Assembly (NCBI RefSeq): GCF_900099645.1
Contig: NZ_FMTL01000002.1
Span: forward strand, 1-64,000
DNA: 64,000 nt
Direction of reading: 5' to 3'
Origin: Pseudomonas peli
Lineage (GTDB): Bacteria; Pseudomonadota; Gammaproteobacteria; Pseudomonadales; Pseudomonadaceae
Shown: piece by piece, positions 9,124 to 17,104 of the stretch
Layout: every line of letters starts with the position of its first letter
Position numbering within the stretch: position 1 is the first letter of the stretch
The notes under the pieces: model-generated
Databases searched by the model: none
Seen by the model: the letters and a program-made list of their open reading frames with translations, nothing else
What the model was told of the DNA's origin: nothing
Made by a program: the position numbers and the translations under genes

Positions 9124-10182
9124 ATGCGTCCGACTATTGGATTTGCCAAAAATGCGATCGCTTTGATCTGTGTGGGGCTACTCAGCTCGACGGCGCACGC
9201 CAAGATGGTTGAATTGGCGGACACCGAGTTGTCGGAAGTCACCGGGCAGGCCTTTATCAACCTGACGACGGACAGCAGTGCAGGGATCAACTACACCCGG
9301 GTCAATTTCGGGATGAATGTCGACACCCAGTTGAATATGAATAAATTGCAATTGGGTCAGTACAACGACTCGGTGACCCGTCCCGGAGAGGGGCTTGGTA
9401 CGTCCGATATATTGATCAATAACTTTGCATTGGGCACGGTCAATGCTGACGACACCATCAACCCATTCAAGATTGCCAATCCCTTTTTGGAACTGGCCTA
9501 TTCGGGCAACAAAGTGGTGGGTGTGCGCATTGGCTTTGGTGAGGCCAAGGGGTATTTGTCTGGCGATATTCAAAGTCTGACGGGCAATATTCCGGTCAAG
9601 ATCGAGGGTACAGCTTCGCCTATTTATAAAGCGGCCAGCGTGGGCGAGCAGATTTTGCTTGGGTTTGCCGGGGTGTATCCGAGCACTCGTCTGGAGGCCG
9701 ATGCAACCTTGGTCAAGAGTGACGGTACTTTCGATCCAGTGCGCGGCACCATGGCAGGTATGCTAAACGGGCAAACCCTGGGGTGCGTCTCTGGCTGTGG
9801 GCTGGGTGGGATTTCTGATGCCTTGTTAAGCCTGTTTGCCTCCAGTAACTGCAAGGTATTGTCGTTGGCGACCTGCTTCCCCCTGAGTAATTTCGGCTCG
9901 CTGCCAGTCGGTAATTTAAGCATTGCAGACAACGCCAATACCGCAGCGATTGAAGGTGCTGCGCGCGGCTTCTTTATTTCCATGCAAACCCAGGATGTCG
10001 CTTGGAAAAATCAGGACAGCGGCGAATTTATGACTGCGCTAAAGGGGGCGTTCATGAACATGCCGCAATATCGTGACGCTAATGGTCAATTAGTTGCCCC
10101 GATCAAAATCAACTTCGAACAGGCTTTCAATGGCATTCTCCGCCAGGACACCTGTCTGGGCACCGCCACAGTGGGGTGCTGA
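9124..10182 (+). CDS. Exported protein of unknown function, LSxVTGQ motif (cluster gene 1)
   Basis: 352 residues. A clear signal peptide (cleavage after AHA, near residue 26) is followed at once by KMVELADTELSEVTGQAF. This short motif recurs in the three downstream genes. The mature part is rich in Gly, Asn, Thr and Ser with alternating hydrophobics, suggesting beta-structure, and has small cysteine loops (CVSGC; NCKVLSLATC). The start ATG has an AGGGAA site nine bases upstream; a longer upstream frame has no support. It ends two bases before the next gene's ATG. No enzyme motif seen; an envelope or surface role is only inferred. Confidence 0.75.
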   Translation: MRPTIGFAKNAIALICVGLLSSTAHAKMVELADTELSEVTGQAFINLTTDSSAGINYTRVNFGMNVDTQLNMNKLQLGQYNDSVTRPGEGLGTSDILINNFALGTVNADDTINPFKIANPFLELAYSGNKVVGVRIGFGEAKGYLSGDIQSLTGNIPVKIEGTASPIYKAASVGEQILLGFAGVYPSTRLEADATLVKSDGTFDPVRGTMAGMLNGQTLGCVSGCGLGGISDALLSLFASSNCKVLSLATCFPLSNFGSLPVGNLSIADNANTAAIEGAARGFFISMQTQDVAWKNQDSGEFMTALKGAFMNMPQYRDANGQLVAPIKINFEQAFNGILRQDTCLGTATVGC

Positions 10183-10184
10183 GC

Positions 10185-11231
10185 ATGCTTAGGCTGACTG
10201 CGGTTGCTGTATTGATGCTGCTGTCTGGAGCTGCCCAGGCAGAGTTGCAAGCGCTGGATGATCAGGAGCTGTCTGCCGTTCAGGGCGCCGGCTTCGGCTT
10301 TGTGCTGGATGGCATTCTGCTGGATGCATCGGGCGCCACTATCACGGTCAATGACATCAACAATGCTTCAGGGCAGAACGTGCCGATTTCGGTGAAAGAG
10401 TTCTACCTGGGGGCGACCGGCAGTAATAAAGGTGCAAACCTGAATCCGGTAAATATTGGTCGTTTGGATCATCCCTTCGAGATCACTTTGGCCAAAGGGG
10501 AAACCCTGCGCACCCTGCGTGATGATGGACAGTGGGTGCAGACCACGCCGAGCAATGTCAGTGTGCTGGAGTTCAAGTTCCCTGAGCGCTTGACCGGTGC
10601 CGGTGGGCAGGCCTGTATCAGCGGATATGCCGCTGCCGGAAGCAACTGCTCCAGCCGTGCTTCGGAGCGAGTTGATCTGGGCATTCGCTTCGACTTCCAG
10701 GTTGCCGCCGGGCGTACTGACATCATCAATCTTGATTTCAGCGAACTGGTTATGGACGGCAGTTACCTGCGGCTATGGGGCGATGACCCGCGCGGGCAGT
10801 TGGTGGGTGAGGCGCGAGTGAATCTGTTCGCCAAGAGCCTGCAACTGATGTCCTGCGCTGCCGGTACGGCCAATTGCACCTCCGCTCAGGAGCAGACTGC
10901 CCGCACCCTGACACTGAGCAATGCCTTCGCCAATATTTCGCTGGGTTACGGCAAGAGCCAGCCGTTGCTGTTTGATGTCAGCAGTAACGGCCAGTTTGTG
11001 CTGGAGCTGCCAAATCCGGTTACCCGGGCCGCCAATGGCAGTGCGCGGCCTGCGGCAGAGCGTAATACGATTGCCAGTGACTTCTATGCCAACGCCCCAC
11101 GCACCAATATCGTGATCGACAACCTCAAAGCCGGCACAGGTAGCTTTTCTACCGGTGGCTACAACTTTGGCTACAACGCCATCCAGGGGCTCAGCATCAA
11201 CTACCTGAAGGTGACCAGCCGTGATCTCTAA
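10185..11231 (+). CDS. Exported protein of unknown function, LDDxELSxVQG motif (cluster gene 2)
   Basis: 348 residues. The signal peptide (cleavage after AQA, near residue 19) is followed by ELQALDDQELSAVQGAG, the cluster's shared motif. The mature chain looks beta-rich, with short Cys-containing inserts (CISGYAAAGSNC; SCAAGTANC). I chose the ATG at 10185 over the GTG at 10176; GGGG lies about eight bases upstream. It overlaps gene 3 by 11 bases. Function unknown. Confidence 0.74.
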   Translation: MLRLTAVAVLMLLSGAAQAELQALDDQELSAVQGAGFGFVLDGILLDASGATITVNDINNASGQNVPISVKEFYLGATGSNKGANLNPVNIGRLDHPFEITLAKGETLRTLRDDGQWVQTTPSNVSVLEFKFPERLTGAGGQACISGYAAAGSNCSSRASERVDLGIRFDFQVAAGRTDIINLDFSELVMDGSYLRLWGDDPRGQLVGEARVNLFAKSLQLMSCAAGTANCTSAQEQTARTLTLSNAFANISLGYGKSQPLLFDVSSNGQFVLELPNPVTRAANGSARPAAERNTIASDFYANAPRTNIVIDNLKAGTGSFSTGGYNFGYNAIQGLSINYLKVTSRDL

Positions 11232-11826
11232 AGTCTGGTTAGCCATCAGCGCGCTGCTCGCCATGCCGGCCTTTGCCGAGATGCAGGCATTGGACGATGA
11301 CACCCTGAGCAGCATGAATGGCCAGGGAGGGGTTTATCTGTCCGGTGAATTCAGTATCAACAAGGATGGCGGTGTGTTGTGGAGCAAGCCGGTCAGCAAT
11401 AATCCCAGCACTTGGACGGCCAGCCAGCGCAGCTGCGCCAATGCGGGTGCTACGACGCCGGAAAACTGTGGCATGCGTGTGGCAATTCGCTCCGAGGCCG
11501 ACGGCGGCTGGTATGTGCTGGATAACCTCAAGGGCGTTTTCAGCTTTGAAGGCCTGACTCTGCGCACCCGTACCATCAACAGTGGTTTTAACGGTGATGG
11601 CGCCGCTTTTAATCAGGATGTGCTGGAGTTCGGTTTGCCCAATGAGGTGAAGTTCAAGGATGGCAGTTTTGCCTTTGGTGTCGCCAACCAGGGCGGCTGG
11701 CAGAACAAGTCCCTGAGCGTGGCCAATGGAGGGAATCCGTCCTACCAGCAAACCAATATCTTCTCGGCGAAGATCGACGGCACCATCCGTATGCAGGGCA
11801 ACGTGCTGATCTTTCCGCAGAATTGA
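11221..11826 (+). CDS. Exported protein of unknown function, LDDDTLSSMNGQ motif (cluster gene 3)
   Basis: 201 residues, starting with GTG inside the end of gene 2 (GAAGG about 14 bases upstream). Signal peptide MISKVWLAISALLAMPAFA, then EMQALDDDTLSSMNGQGG, aligned with the motif in genes 1, 2 and 4. One Cys loop (SCANAGATTPENC) is present. The shortest member of the cluster. Secretion is well supported; function is not known. Confidence 0.73.
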   Translation: MISKVWLAISALLAMPAFAEMQALDDDTLSSMNGQGGVYLSGEFSINKDGGVLWSKPVSNNPSTWTASQRSCANAGATTPENCGMRVAIRSEADGGWYVLDNLKGVFSFEGLTLRTRTINSGFNGDGAAFNQDVLEFGLPNEVKFKDGSFAFGVANQGGWQNKSLSVANGGNPSYQQTNIFSAKIDGTIRMQGNVLIFPQN

Positions 11827-11837
11827 GGAGCAGGGCC

Positions 11838-14159
11838 ATGCACCGTCATTTGCTATTGTTGCTCGCAGTTCTGAGTCCGCTGACGCAGGCCATGCAGGCA
11901 CTGGATGATCAGGCGCTGTCATCCGTCAGCGGGCGTGACGGCATCAGCCTGCAAACCACTGGCGCTGGCTGGTCGGCGGGCAGTGTTGACTACAAACAGG
12001 ATGGTCAGACCCTAAGCCTCAAAGGCGTCAGTGGCACGCCGCAAATAGCGGGTAGCAGTTCGACCACTACGCTGGATGTGGTAGGTGAGCAATTGCAGGT
12101 GCAGCACAGCGGCAGTGCTCAGGTGCTCAGCGTCGATAACATCGAGCTGGCCGGCAGCAGCAAAAGCTTTGGCGCCTTTCGCGCGTTTTTCACCCTGGGG
12201 GCCAGCCTCAAATTGAGCGGCGGCGGGGCCAGTGGCGTCAGCGGTTTCAGCCTGGATGACAGCCAACTGTCGTTGAGCGCGGCGACCTTCTATTACCGCG
12301 ATAATGGCTTTGACCTGATCGTCAAAGGCCTGTCGTTCGATACTTACCTGAGCAACGCCTACCTGGACATCGTCAGCGGCGGCAGCGGTCAGGAGATCAA
12401 ACTGGATCTGGGCACTTCGCGTTTTGTCGGCTCAATTGCCGGCATCGGCCTCGACCTGGCACATGGCGACCCAACTGCCGGCGTGGCGGTGACACCGGGC
12501 GCCCCCGATCTGCGTGACGTGGATGCACAACGCAGCTTCGGCAAACTGAACATGGATTTGCGCCTGGGCGGCAGCATCAGCATTGCGGGTGGCGGCGCCA
12601 GTGGCGAAGGCTTGCGGATCAAACCGAATATCACCATCGCCAACAGCCTGTTCCAGTATCAGGATGAAGGCGTACTGCGTGCTGAGAACTTTGCTGGCAG
12701 CCTGATCAGCAACTCTGGGCTGACAGTGGATCTGGAGCAGGACGGCGCGGGTAGCTACGCGAAGGTTGCCTTTCAGGACCTCAAGTTCAACGCCACCCTC
12801 GGCGGCCTGATCATGGGCAACCCGAGCAATCAGAAACTCGGTGGCCTGGCGGTGGATTTGAATTTTCTTGACCAGGGTACTCGGCAGAATTGGCTGAAAC
12901 TGCGTCCGGGCGGCGACCCCAACTCCGGGCAGAAAGGCATCAGCGCCGACCTCAGCTGGAACATGGTCAACAGCTCGTTGGCACTCACCGATAACGGCAA
13001 CACCATGTGGTTCAGCGGCCTGCGTACCCACGGCACCGGTCAGTTTACGTTTGATCTGACCAAAAGCTGCGCCGCCGGTGTGAGCACGAGCTGCAACGCC
13101 GGCACCAACAGCGATATAAACAGCGGCGGCTACAACGGTCATTTCGATGGCATGCGCCTGGGCTTCAAGAATGTGGTCGGTAGCTACAGCTTCGATGGTC
13201 TGCGAGTGGGTACGGCTGATGCGCCACTCCAGGGCGGCACCGAGTTGCTGGTGCTGATGGAAATTTTCCCGGCCTACGATTTCACCCTCAACGGTCAGGT
13301 CACTCTGCGCGCTGGTGGTGCTGTGGGTGATGGGCTGCGCTACAACGCCGACTTCTATATCACCGAGGCGAATGCGGCGATTACCGTGGATGAAAACGGT
13401 CGTGGCCTGTGGCTCTCAGGCAGCAGCTATGACATGCATTACCGCGAAGGCTCGCTGGACATCAGCACTAACGGTGTGGAGCTGCGCAAGGGTACGTACT
13501 GGTCCAAACTTGATGTGAACGACGTGCGCTGGGGGGATCGGCAAACCGGTAGCAGCATTGGCCGTCTGGTGCTTAAACGCTATGAGCAGGGCTCTACCCT
13601 GGCCATCAATTCGGGCGGTGCTGGTGCCTTGTGCGTCGGCGGTAGCGGTGGCACGTCGGCGGCATGTGTGGCCAGCGGCGGGCGCTGGGAGGACCGGGGC
13701 GACGAAGGCATCTCGGTCAAGCTGAAGAATGTATTCGTGCGTGATGGCTCCGGTAACCCGGCCAATAGCGTATCGAACAACGAGAAACGCAATCAGATCA
13801 TCATTGAAACCGGGCGGGTGAATGGGGTGAACGGCACCGGCAGCCAGCTGGTGGTGGACAACTTCCACACCTCTGACGGCAACCCGAGTAACCCGAACGC
13901 CAATGCCTATGGGTTTAACGTCGACCTTAACCTCGATGTGGCGCCGACCAAGGTGTGCAGCAAGACCGCCTCTGGTTGCACCCCCGTCAGTCCTGATCCG
14001 CTGGGTTTTGCGGTTAACGGCCGGGTGCACTTCAAAGAAGTGAATATCGACCGGATTCAGCATGTTCACCCCACCGGCGGTGCGGTGACCTCGATGTATG
14101 GGGTTAAGCTGCAAAACGCTGATATCCGCGCCAACCTGACGGCCACGCCGATCAACTGA
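11838..14159 (+). CDS. Large exported repeat protein of unknown function (cluster gene 4)
   Basis: 773 residues. Signal peptide ending PLTQA, then MQALDDQALSSVSGRDGI. At least three similar segments (about 118-192, 239-310 and 480-556) share a GGGASGxGL or GGAVGDGLR core and a FxYxDxG or ITVDENG strand pattern, suggesting a repetitive beta fold. Cys loops recur (SCAAGVSTSC, LCVGGSGGTSAAC, VCSKTASGC). The ATG at 11838 has GAGGAG seven bases upstream; the longer frame from a TTG at 11823 is unlikely. No C-terminal autotransporter barrel signature is evident. Role unknown. Confidence 0.75.
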   Translation: MHRHLLLLLAVLSPLTQAMQALDDQALSSVSGRDGISLQTTGAGWSAGSVDYKQDGQTLSLKGVSGTPQIAGSSSTTTLDVVGEQLQVQHSGSAQVLSVDNIELAGSSKSFGAFRAFFTLGASLKLSGGGASGVSGFSLDDSQLSLSAATFYYRDNGFDLIVKGLSFDTYLSNAYLDIVSGGSGQEIKLDLGTSRFVGSIAGIGLDLAHGDPTAGVAVTPGAPDLRDVDAQRSFGKLNMDLRLGGSISIAGGGASGEGLRIKPNITIANSLFQYQDEGVLRAENFAGSLISNSGLTVDLEQDGAGSYAKVAFQDLKFNATLGGLIMGNPSNQKLGGLAVDLNFLDQGTRQNWLKLRPGGDPNSGQKGISADLSWNMVNSSLALTDNGNTMWFSGLRTHGTGQFTFDLTKSCAAGVSTSCNAGTNSDINSGGYNGHFDGMRLGFKNVVGSYSFDGLRVGTADAPLQGGTELLVLMEIFPAYDFTLNGQVTLRAGGAVGDGLRYNADFYITEANAAITVDENGRGLWLSGSSYDMHYREGSLDISTNGVELRKGTYWSKLDVNDVRWGDRQTGSSIGRLVLKRYEQGSTLAINSGGAGALCVGGSGGTSAACVASGGRWEDRGDEGISVKLKNVFVRDGSGNPANSVSNNEKRNQIIIETGRVNGVNGTGSQLVVDNFHTSDGNPSNPNANAYGFNVDLNLDVAPTKVCSKTASGCTPVSPDPLGFAVNGRVHFKEVNIDRIQHVHPTGGAVTSMYGVKLQNADIRANLTATPIN

Positions 14160-14410
14160 GCCCCCGCATCAGCGCCGCGCAGGCGCTGTATGTCGTCATG
14201 CCCCTGTCATCCTTGTTGGTCATTCTGCTGGCGCACGGTGGCAGGTGCAGGGCGCTTGCATTGAGCGCCCAATCGCCGCCAATGGTCGCTGAATCGAGGA
14301 AATATCCCCGTTGCCCTTTCGATATGTGCCGGTTGTCGGCACAATTCGCCTCCACTTTTTTGGGGGGAGCCTACTGGCTTCCCGTCAGCCGACCTTGCAG
14401 GGGCAGCGCC

Positions 14411-15508
14411 ATGATCAAAACGCCTTACTACCTGATCGACAAACAGAAGCTGCTGGGCAATCTGGAGAAGATCGCCTACGTACGCGAGCACTCCGGGGCC
14501 AAGGCGCTGCTGGCGCTCAAATGCTTCGCCACCTGGTCGGTGTTCGACCTGATGCAGCAATATATGGACGGCACGACCTCATCGTCCCTCTATGAGTTGA
14601 AGCTCGGCCGGCAGAAGTTCGCCGGCGAAACCCACGCCTACAGCGTGGCCTGGGCCGATGATGAAATCGAAGAGATGGTTGCCAACTGCGACAAGATCAT
14701 CTTCAACTCCATTGGCCAGCTTGAACGCTTCGCCGAGGCCACCGAGGGCACCATCCGTGGCCTGCGCGTTAACCCGCAGGTGAGCAGCTCCGATTACCTG
14801 CTGGCCGACCCGGCGCGTCCGTTCAGCCGCCTGGGCGAGTGGGACCCGGAAAAGATCGCCGCGGTGATGGATAAGATCAGCGGCTTTATGTTCCACAACA
14901 ACTGCGAGAACGGCAGCTTCGAGCTGTTCGATCAGATGCTGACCACCATTGAAGAGCGCTTCGGCCATCTGCTGGAGCAGGTCGAGTGGGTCAGCCTCGG
15001 CGGCGGGATTCACTTCACCGGTGACGACTACCCGCTGGATCAGTTCTGCGCGCGTCTTAAGGCCTTCTCCGAGCGTTTCGGGGTGCAGGTCTATCTGGAG
15101 CCGGGCGAAGCGGCGATCACCCTAAGCTCCTCATTGGAAGTCACGGTGCTCGACACCCTTTACAACGGCAAGCACCTGGCCGTAGTCGACAGCTCGATCG
15201 AAGCACACATGCTCGACCTGCTGATCTACCGCCTCAACGCCAAGATGGAACCCTGCAGCGGTGAATACACCTACATGGTGTGCGGCAAGTCTTGCCTGGC
15301 CGGTGACATCTTTGGTGAATATCAGTTCGACAAACCTCTGGCCATCGGCGATCGCCTGTCGTTTATCGACGCCGCCGGTTACACCATGGTCAAAAAGAAC
15401 TGGTTCAACGGCCTGAAAATGCCGTCCATCGCGGTCAAGCAACTCGACGGCAGCGTCGAAGTGGTGCGCGAATTTGGCTTTGACGATTACCTGTCCAGCC
15501 TGAGCTGA
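14411..15508 (+). CDS. nspC: Carboxynorspermidine decarboxylase
   Basis: 365 residues, a PLP-dependent group IV decarboxylase of the NspC family. It converts carboxynorspermidine (or carboxyspermidine) to norspermidine or spermidine. The PLP lysine is K37 in ALLALKCF. The glycine-rich loop SLGGGIHF, the YLEPGEA segment and the late cysteine motif CGKSCLAGD of the substrate/dimer site are all visible. The next gene is the matching carboxynorspermidine synthase. Start: ATG at 14411 after GGGGCAGCGCC. The 251 bases before it hold no gene. Confidence 0.93.
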   Translation: MIKTPYYLIDKQKLLGNLEKIAYVREHSGAKALLALKCFATWSVFDLMQQYMDGTTSSSLYELKLGRQKFAGETHAYSVAWADDEIEEMVANCDKIIFNSIGQLERFAEATEGTIRGLRVNPQVSSSDYLLADPARPFSRLGEWDPEKIAAVMDKISGFMFHNNCENGSFELFDQMLTTIEERFGHLLEQVEWVSLGGGIHFTGDDYPLDQFCARLKAFSERFGVQVYLEPGEAAITLSSSLEVTVLDTLYNGKHLAVVDSSIEAHMLDLLIYRLNAKMEPCSGEYTYMVCGKSCLAGDIFGEYQFDKPLAIGDRLSFIDAAGYTMVKKNWFNGLKMPSIAVKQLDGSVEVVREFGFDDYLSSLS

Positions 15509-15516
15509 TCCGTAGT

Positions 15517-15580
15517 GTGGACGGCATTTTTCGTCCACCGCTCTGAAATCACAAAGGTGGATGCAAAAGCGTCATCCACC
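15517..15580. repeat. Pair of REP-like hairpins between nspC and the synthase gene
   Basis: Two adjacent inverted repeats: GTGGACG/CGTCCAC (15517-15538) and GGTGGATG/CATCCACC (15556-15580). The second resembles the GGTGGATnnn...ATCCACC family I recall as dispersed between genes in several Pseudomonas genomes. The element separates two genes of one pathway and may affect mRNA ends or stability. Confidence 0.6.
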
Positions 15581-15640
15581 CGACGTGCTGTAAACCCGCT
15601 CCAACTCTCTCAATAACGCAGTACCCAGGAGGTGAAACAA

Positions 15641-16885
15641 TTGAAGAAGAATGTTCTGATCATTGGTGCAGGAGGTGTCGCCAAGGTGGTGGCCCACAAG
15701 TGCGCGCAGCACAACGACGAATTGGGTCGCATTGCTATCGCGTCGCGCAACATCTCCAAATGCCAGGCCATCATCGACAGCGTAAAGGCCAAAGGCAGCT
15801 TGAAGCAGCCGGCCGAAATCCAGGCCTATGCCCTGAATGCGCTGGATATTGAAGCAACCAAGACGCTGATTCGCGAAACCGAATCGCAGATCGTTATCAA
15901 CGTGGGTTCGGCCTTCCTCAATATGTCGGTGCTGCGCGCCTGCATCGATACCGGCGCCGCCTACCTCGACACCGCCATCCACGAAGAGCCGGGCAAGGTC
16001 TGCGAAACGCCGCCTTGGTACGGTAACTACGAGTGGAAGCACCTGGCCGAATGCCAGGACAAGGGCGTGACTGCCATCCTCGGCGTCGGTTTCGACCCGG
16101 GCGTGGTCAATGCCTATGCCGCATTGGCGCAGCAGCAGTACTTCGACAGCATCGAGTCGATCGACATCCTCGACGTCAACGCCGGTTCCCACGGCAAGTA
16201 CTTCGCTACCAATTTCGACCCGGAAATCAATTTCCGTGAATTCACTGGCCAAGTCTGGAGCTGGCAGAACAGCCAGTGGACCAGCAACAGCATGTTTGAA
16301 GTCAAACGCACCGACGACCTGCCAGTGGTCGGTGAGCAGAATCTGTACCTGACCGGGCATGACGAAGTTCATTCCCTGTCCAAGCACCTGAACGTACCCA
16401 ATGTGCGTTTCTGGATGAGCTTCGGTGAGCACTACATCAATGTGTTTACCGTGCTGAAGAACCTCGGCCTGCTTTCCGAGCAACCGGTGAAAACCGCCGA
16501 AGGCCTCGAAGTGGTGCCGCTGAAAGTGGTCAAGGCCGTACTGCCGGACCCAGCCTCGCTGGCACCGGGCTACAGCGGCAAGACCTGCATCGGTGATCTG
16601 GTCAAAGGCACCAAGGATGGCAAGCCGGCCGAGCTATTTATCTACAACGTCGCCGACCACAAGGATGCCTATGTGGAGACCGACAGCCAGGGTATTTCCT
16701 ATACCGCAGGCGTACCGCCGGTCGCAGCTGCACTGCTGGTCGCTCGTGGCGATTGGGATGTGGCGCGCATGGCCAACGTTGAGCAGCTGCCGGCCGAGCC
16801 GTTCCTCAAGCTGCTGGACGTAATGGGCCTGCCGACTCGCATCAAAGACAAGGACGGTGATCGTCCCTGGGATCAGGCGCTTTGA
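15641..16885 (+). CDS. Carboxynorspermidine synthase (saccharopine dehydrogenase family)
   Basis: 414 residues. The N-terminal Rossmann segment KKNVLIIGAGGVAKVVAHKCA and the family body (EEPGKVCETPPWY, GVGFDPGVVN) identify a saccharopine dehydrogenase-like carboxynorspermidine synthase. This enzyme reductively condenses aspartate semialdehyde with a diamine using NADPH. The start is a TTG at 15641: a perfect AGGAGG at 15627-15632 sits eight bases upstream, while the GTG at 15632 overlaps that site. It acts just before NspC in the alternative spermidine/norspermidine route. Confidence 0.91.
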   Translation: MKKNVLIIGAGGVAKVVAHKCAQHNDELGRIAIASRNISKCQAIIDSVKAKGSLKQPAEIQAYALNALDIEATKTLIRETESQIVINVGSAFLNMSVLRACIDTGAAYLDTAIHEEPGKVCETPPWYGNYEWKHLAECQDKGVTAILGVGFDPGVVNAYAALAQQQYFDSIESIDILDVNAGSHGKYFATNFDPEINFREFTGQVWSWQNSQWTSNSMFEVKRTDDLPVVGEQNLYLTGHDEVHSLSKHLNVPNVRFWMSFGEHYINVFTVLKNLGLLSEQPVKTAEGLEVVPLKVVKAVLPDPASLAPGYSGKTCIGDLVKGTKDGKPAELFIYNVADHKDAYVETDSQGISYTAGVPPVAAALLVARGDWDVARMANVEQLPAEPFLKLLDVMGLPTRIKDKDGDRPWDQAL

Positions 16886-16926
16886 TCGGCTGTCTCTAGC
16901 CGGACCCTAGCTCGCTCAGTTAGCTC

Positions 16927-16956
16927 AACGCCCGCCATTTTGGTGGGCGTTTTGCT
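16927..16956 (+). terminator. Terminator after carboxynorspermidine synthase
   Basis: AACGCCCGCC pairs with GGTGGGCGTT around a five-base ATTTT loop, followed by TTTGC. A rho-independent terminator 42 bases past the stop codon. Confidence 0.85.
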
Positions 16957-16965
16957 TTCTGGCCC

Positions 16966-16989
16966 GTGGGAGGGGCTTTAGCCGCGACG
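16966..16989. repeat. REP element (Pseudomonas type)
   Basis: GTGGGAGGGGCTTTAGCCGC matches the general form of Pseudomonas repetitive extragenic palindromes (GTGGGAGnGGCTTnnGCCGCGA). It is a single copy, placed just after the terminator. A degenerate opposite-facing partner (CGCTTCCCGCCCGTG) may lie at 17018-17033. Confidence 0.65.
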
Positions 16990-17052
16990 TGGCATCGATG
17001 TGCGCCGCGCTTCCCGCCCGTGGCATTTCACGCGACAATCAACCCTTATCGA

Positions 17053-17077
17053 CACGCGCCCCAACGTCGGGTGCGTG
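17053..17077 (+). promoter_or_regulatory. Stem-loop in the leuA leader
   Basis: CACGCGCCC pairs with GGGTGCGTG (one G-T pair) around a seven-base loop. It ends about 13 bases before the GAGGAAA ribosome site of leuA. I see no leucine-rich leader peptide, so this is not a classical attenuator. It may affect translation or simply be structural. Confidence 0.35.
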
Positions 17078-17104
17078 CTACGGCGACTCCGTGAGGAAAC
17101 CAGC

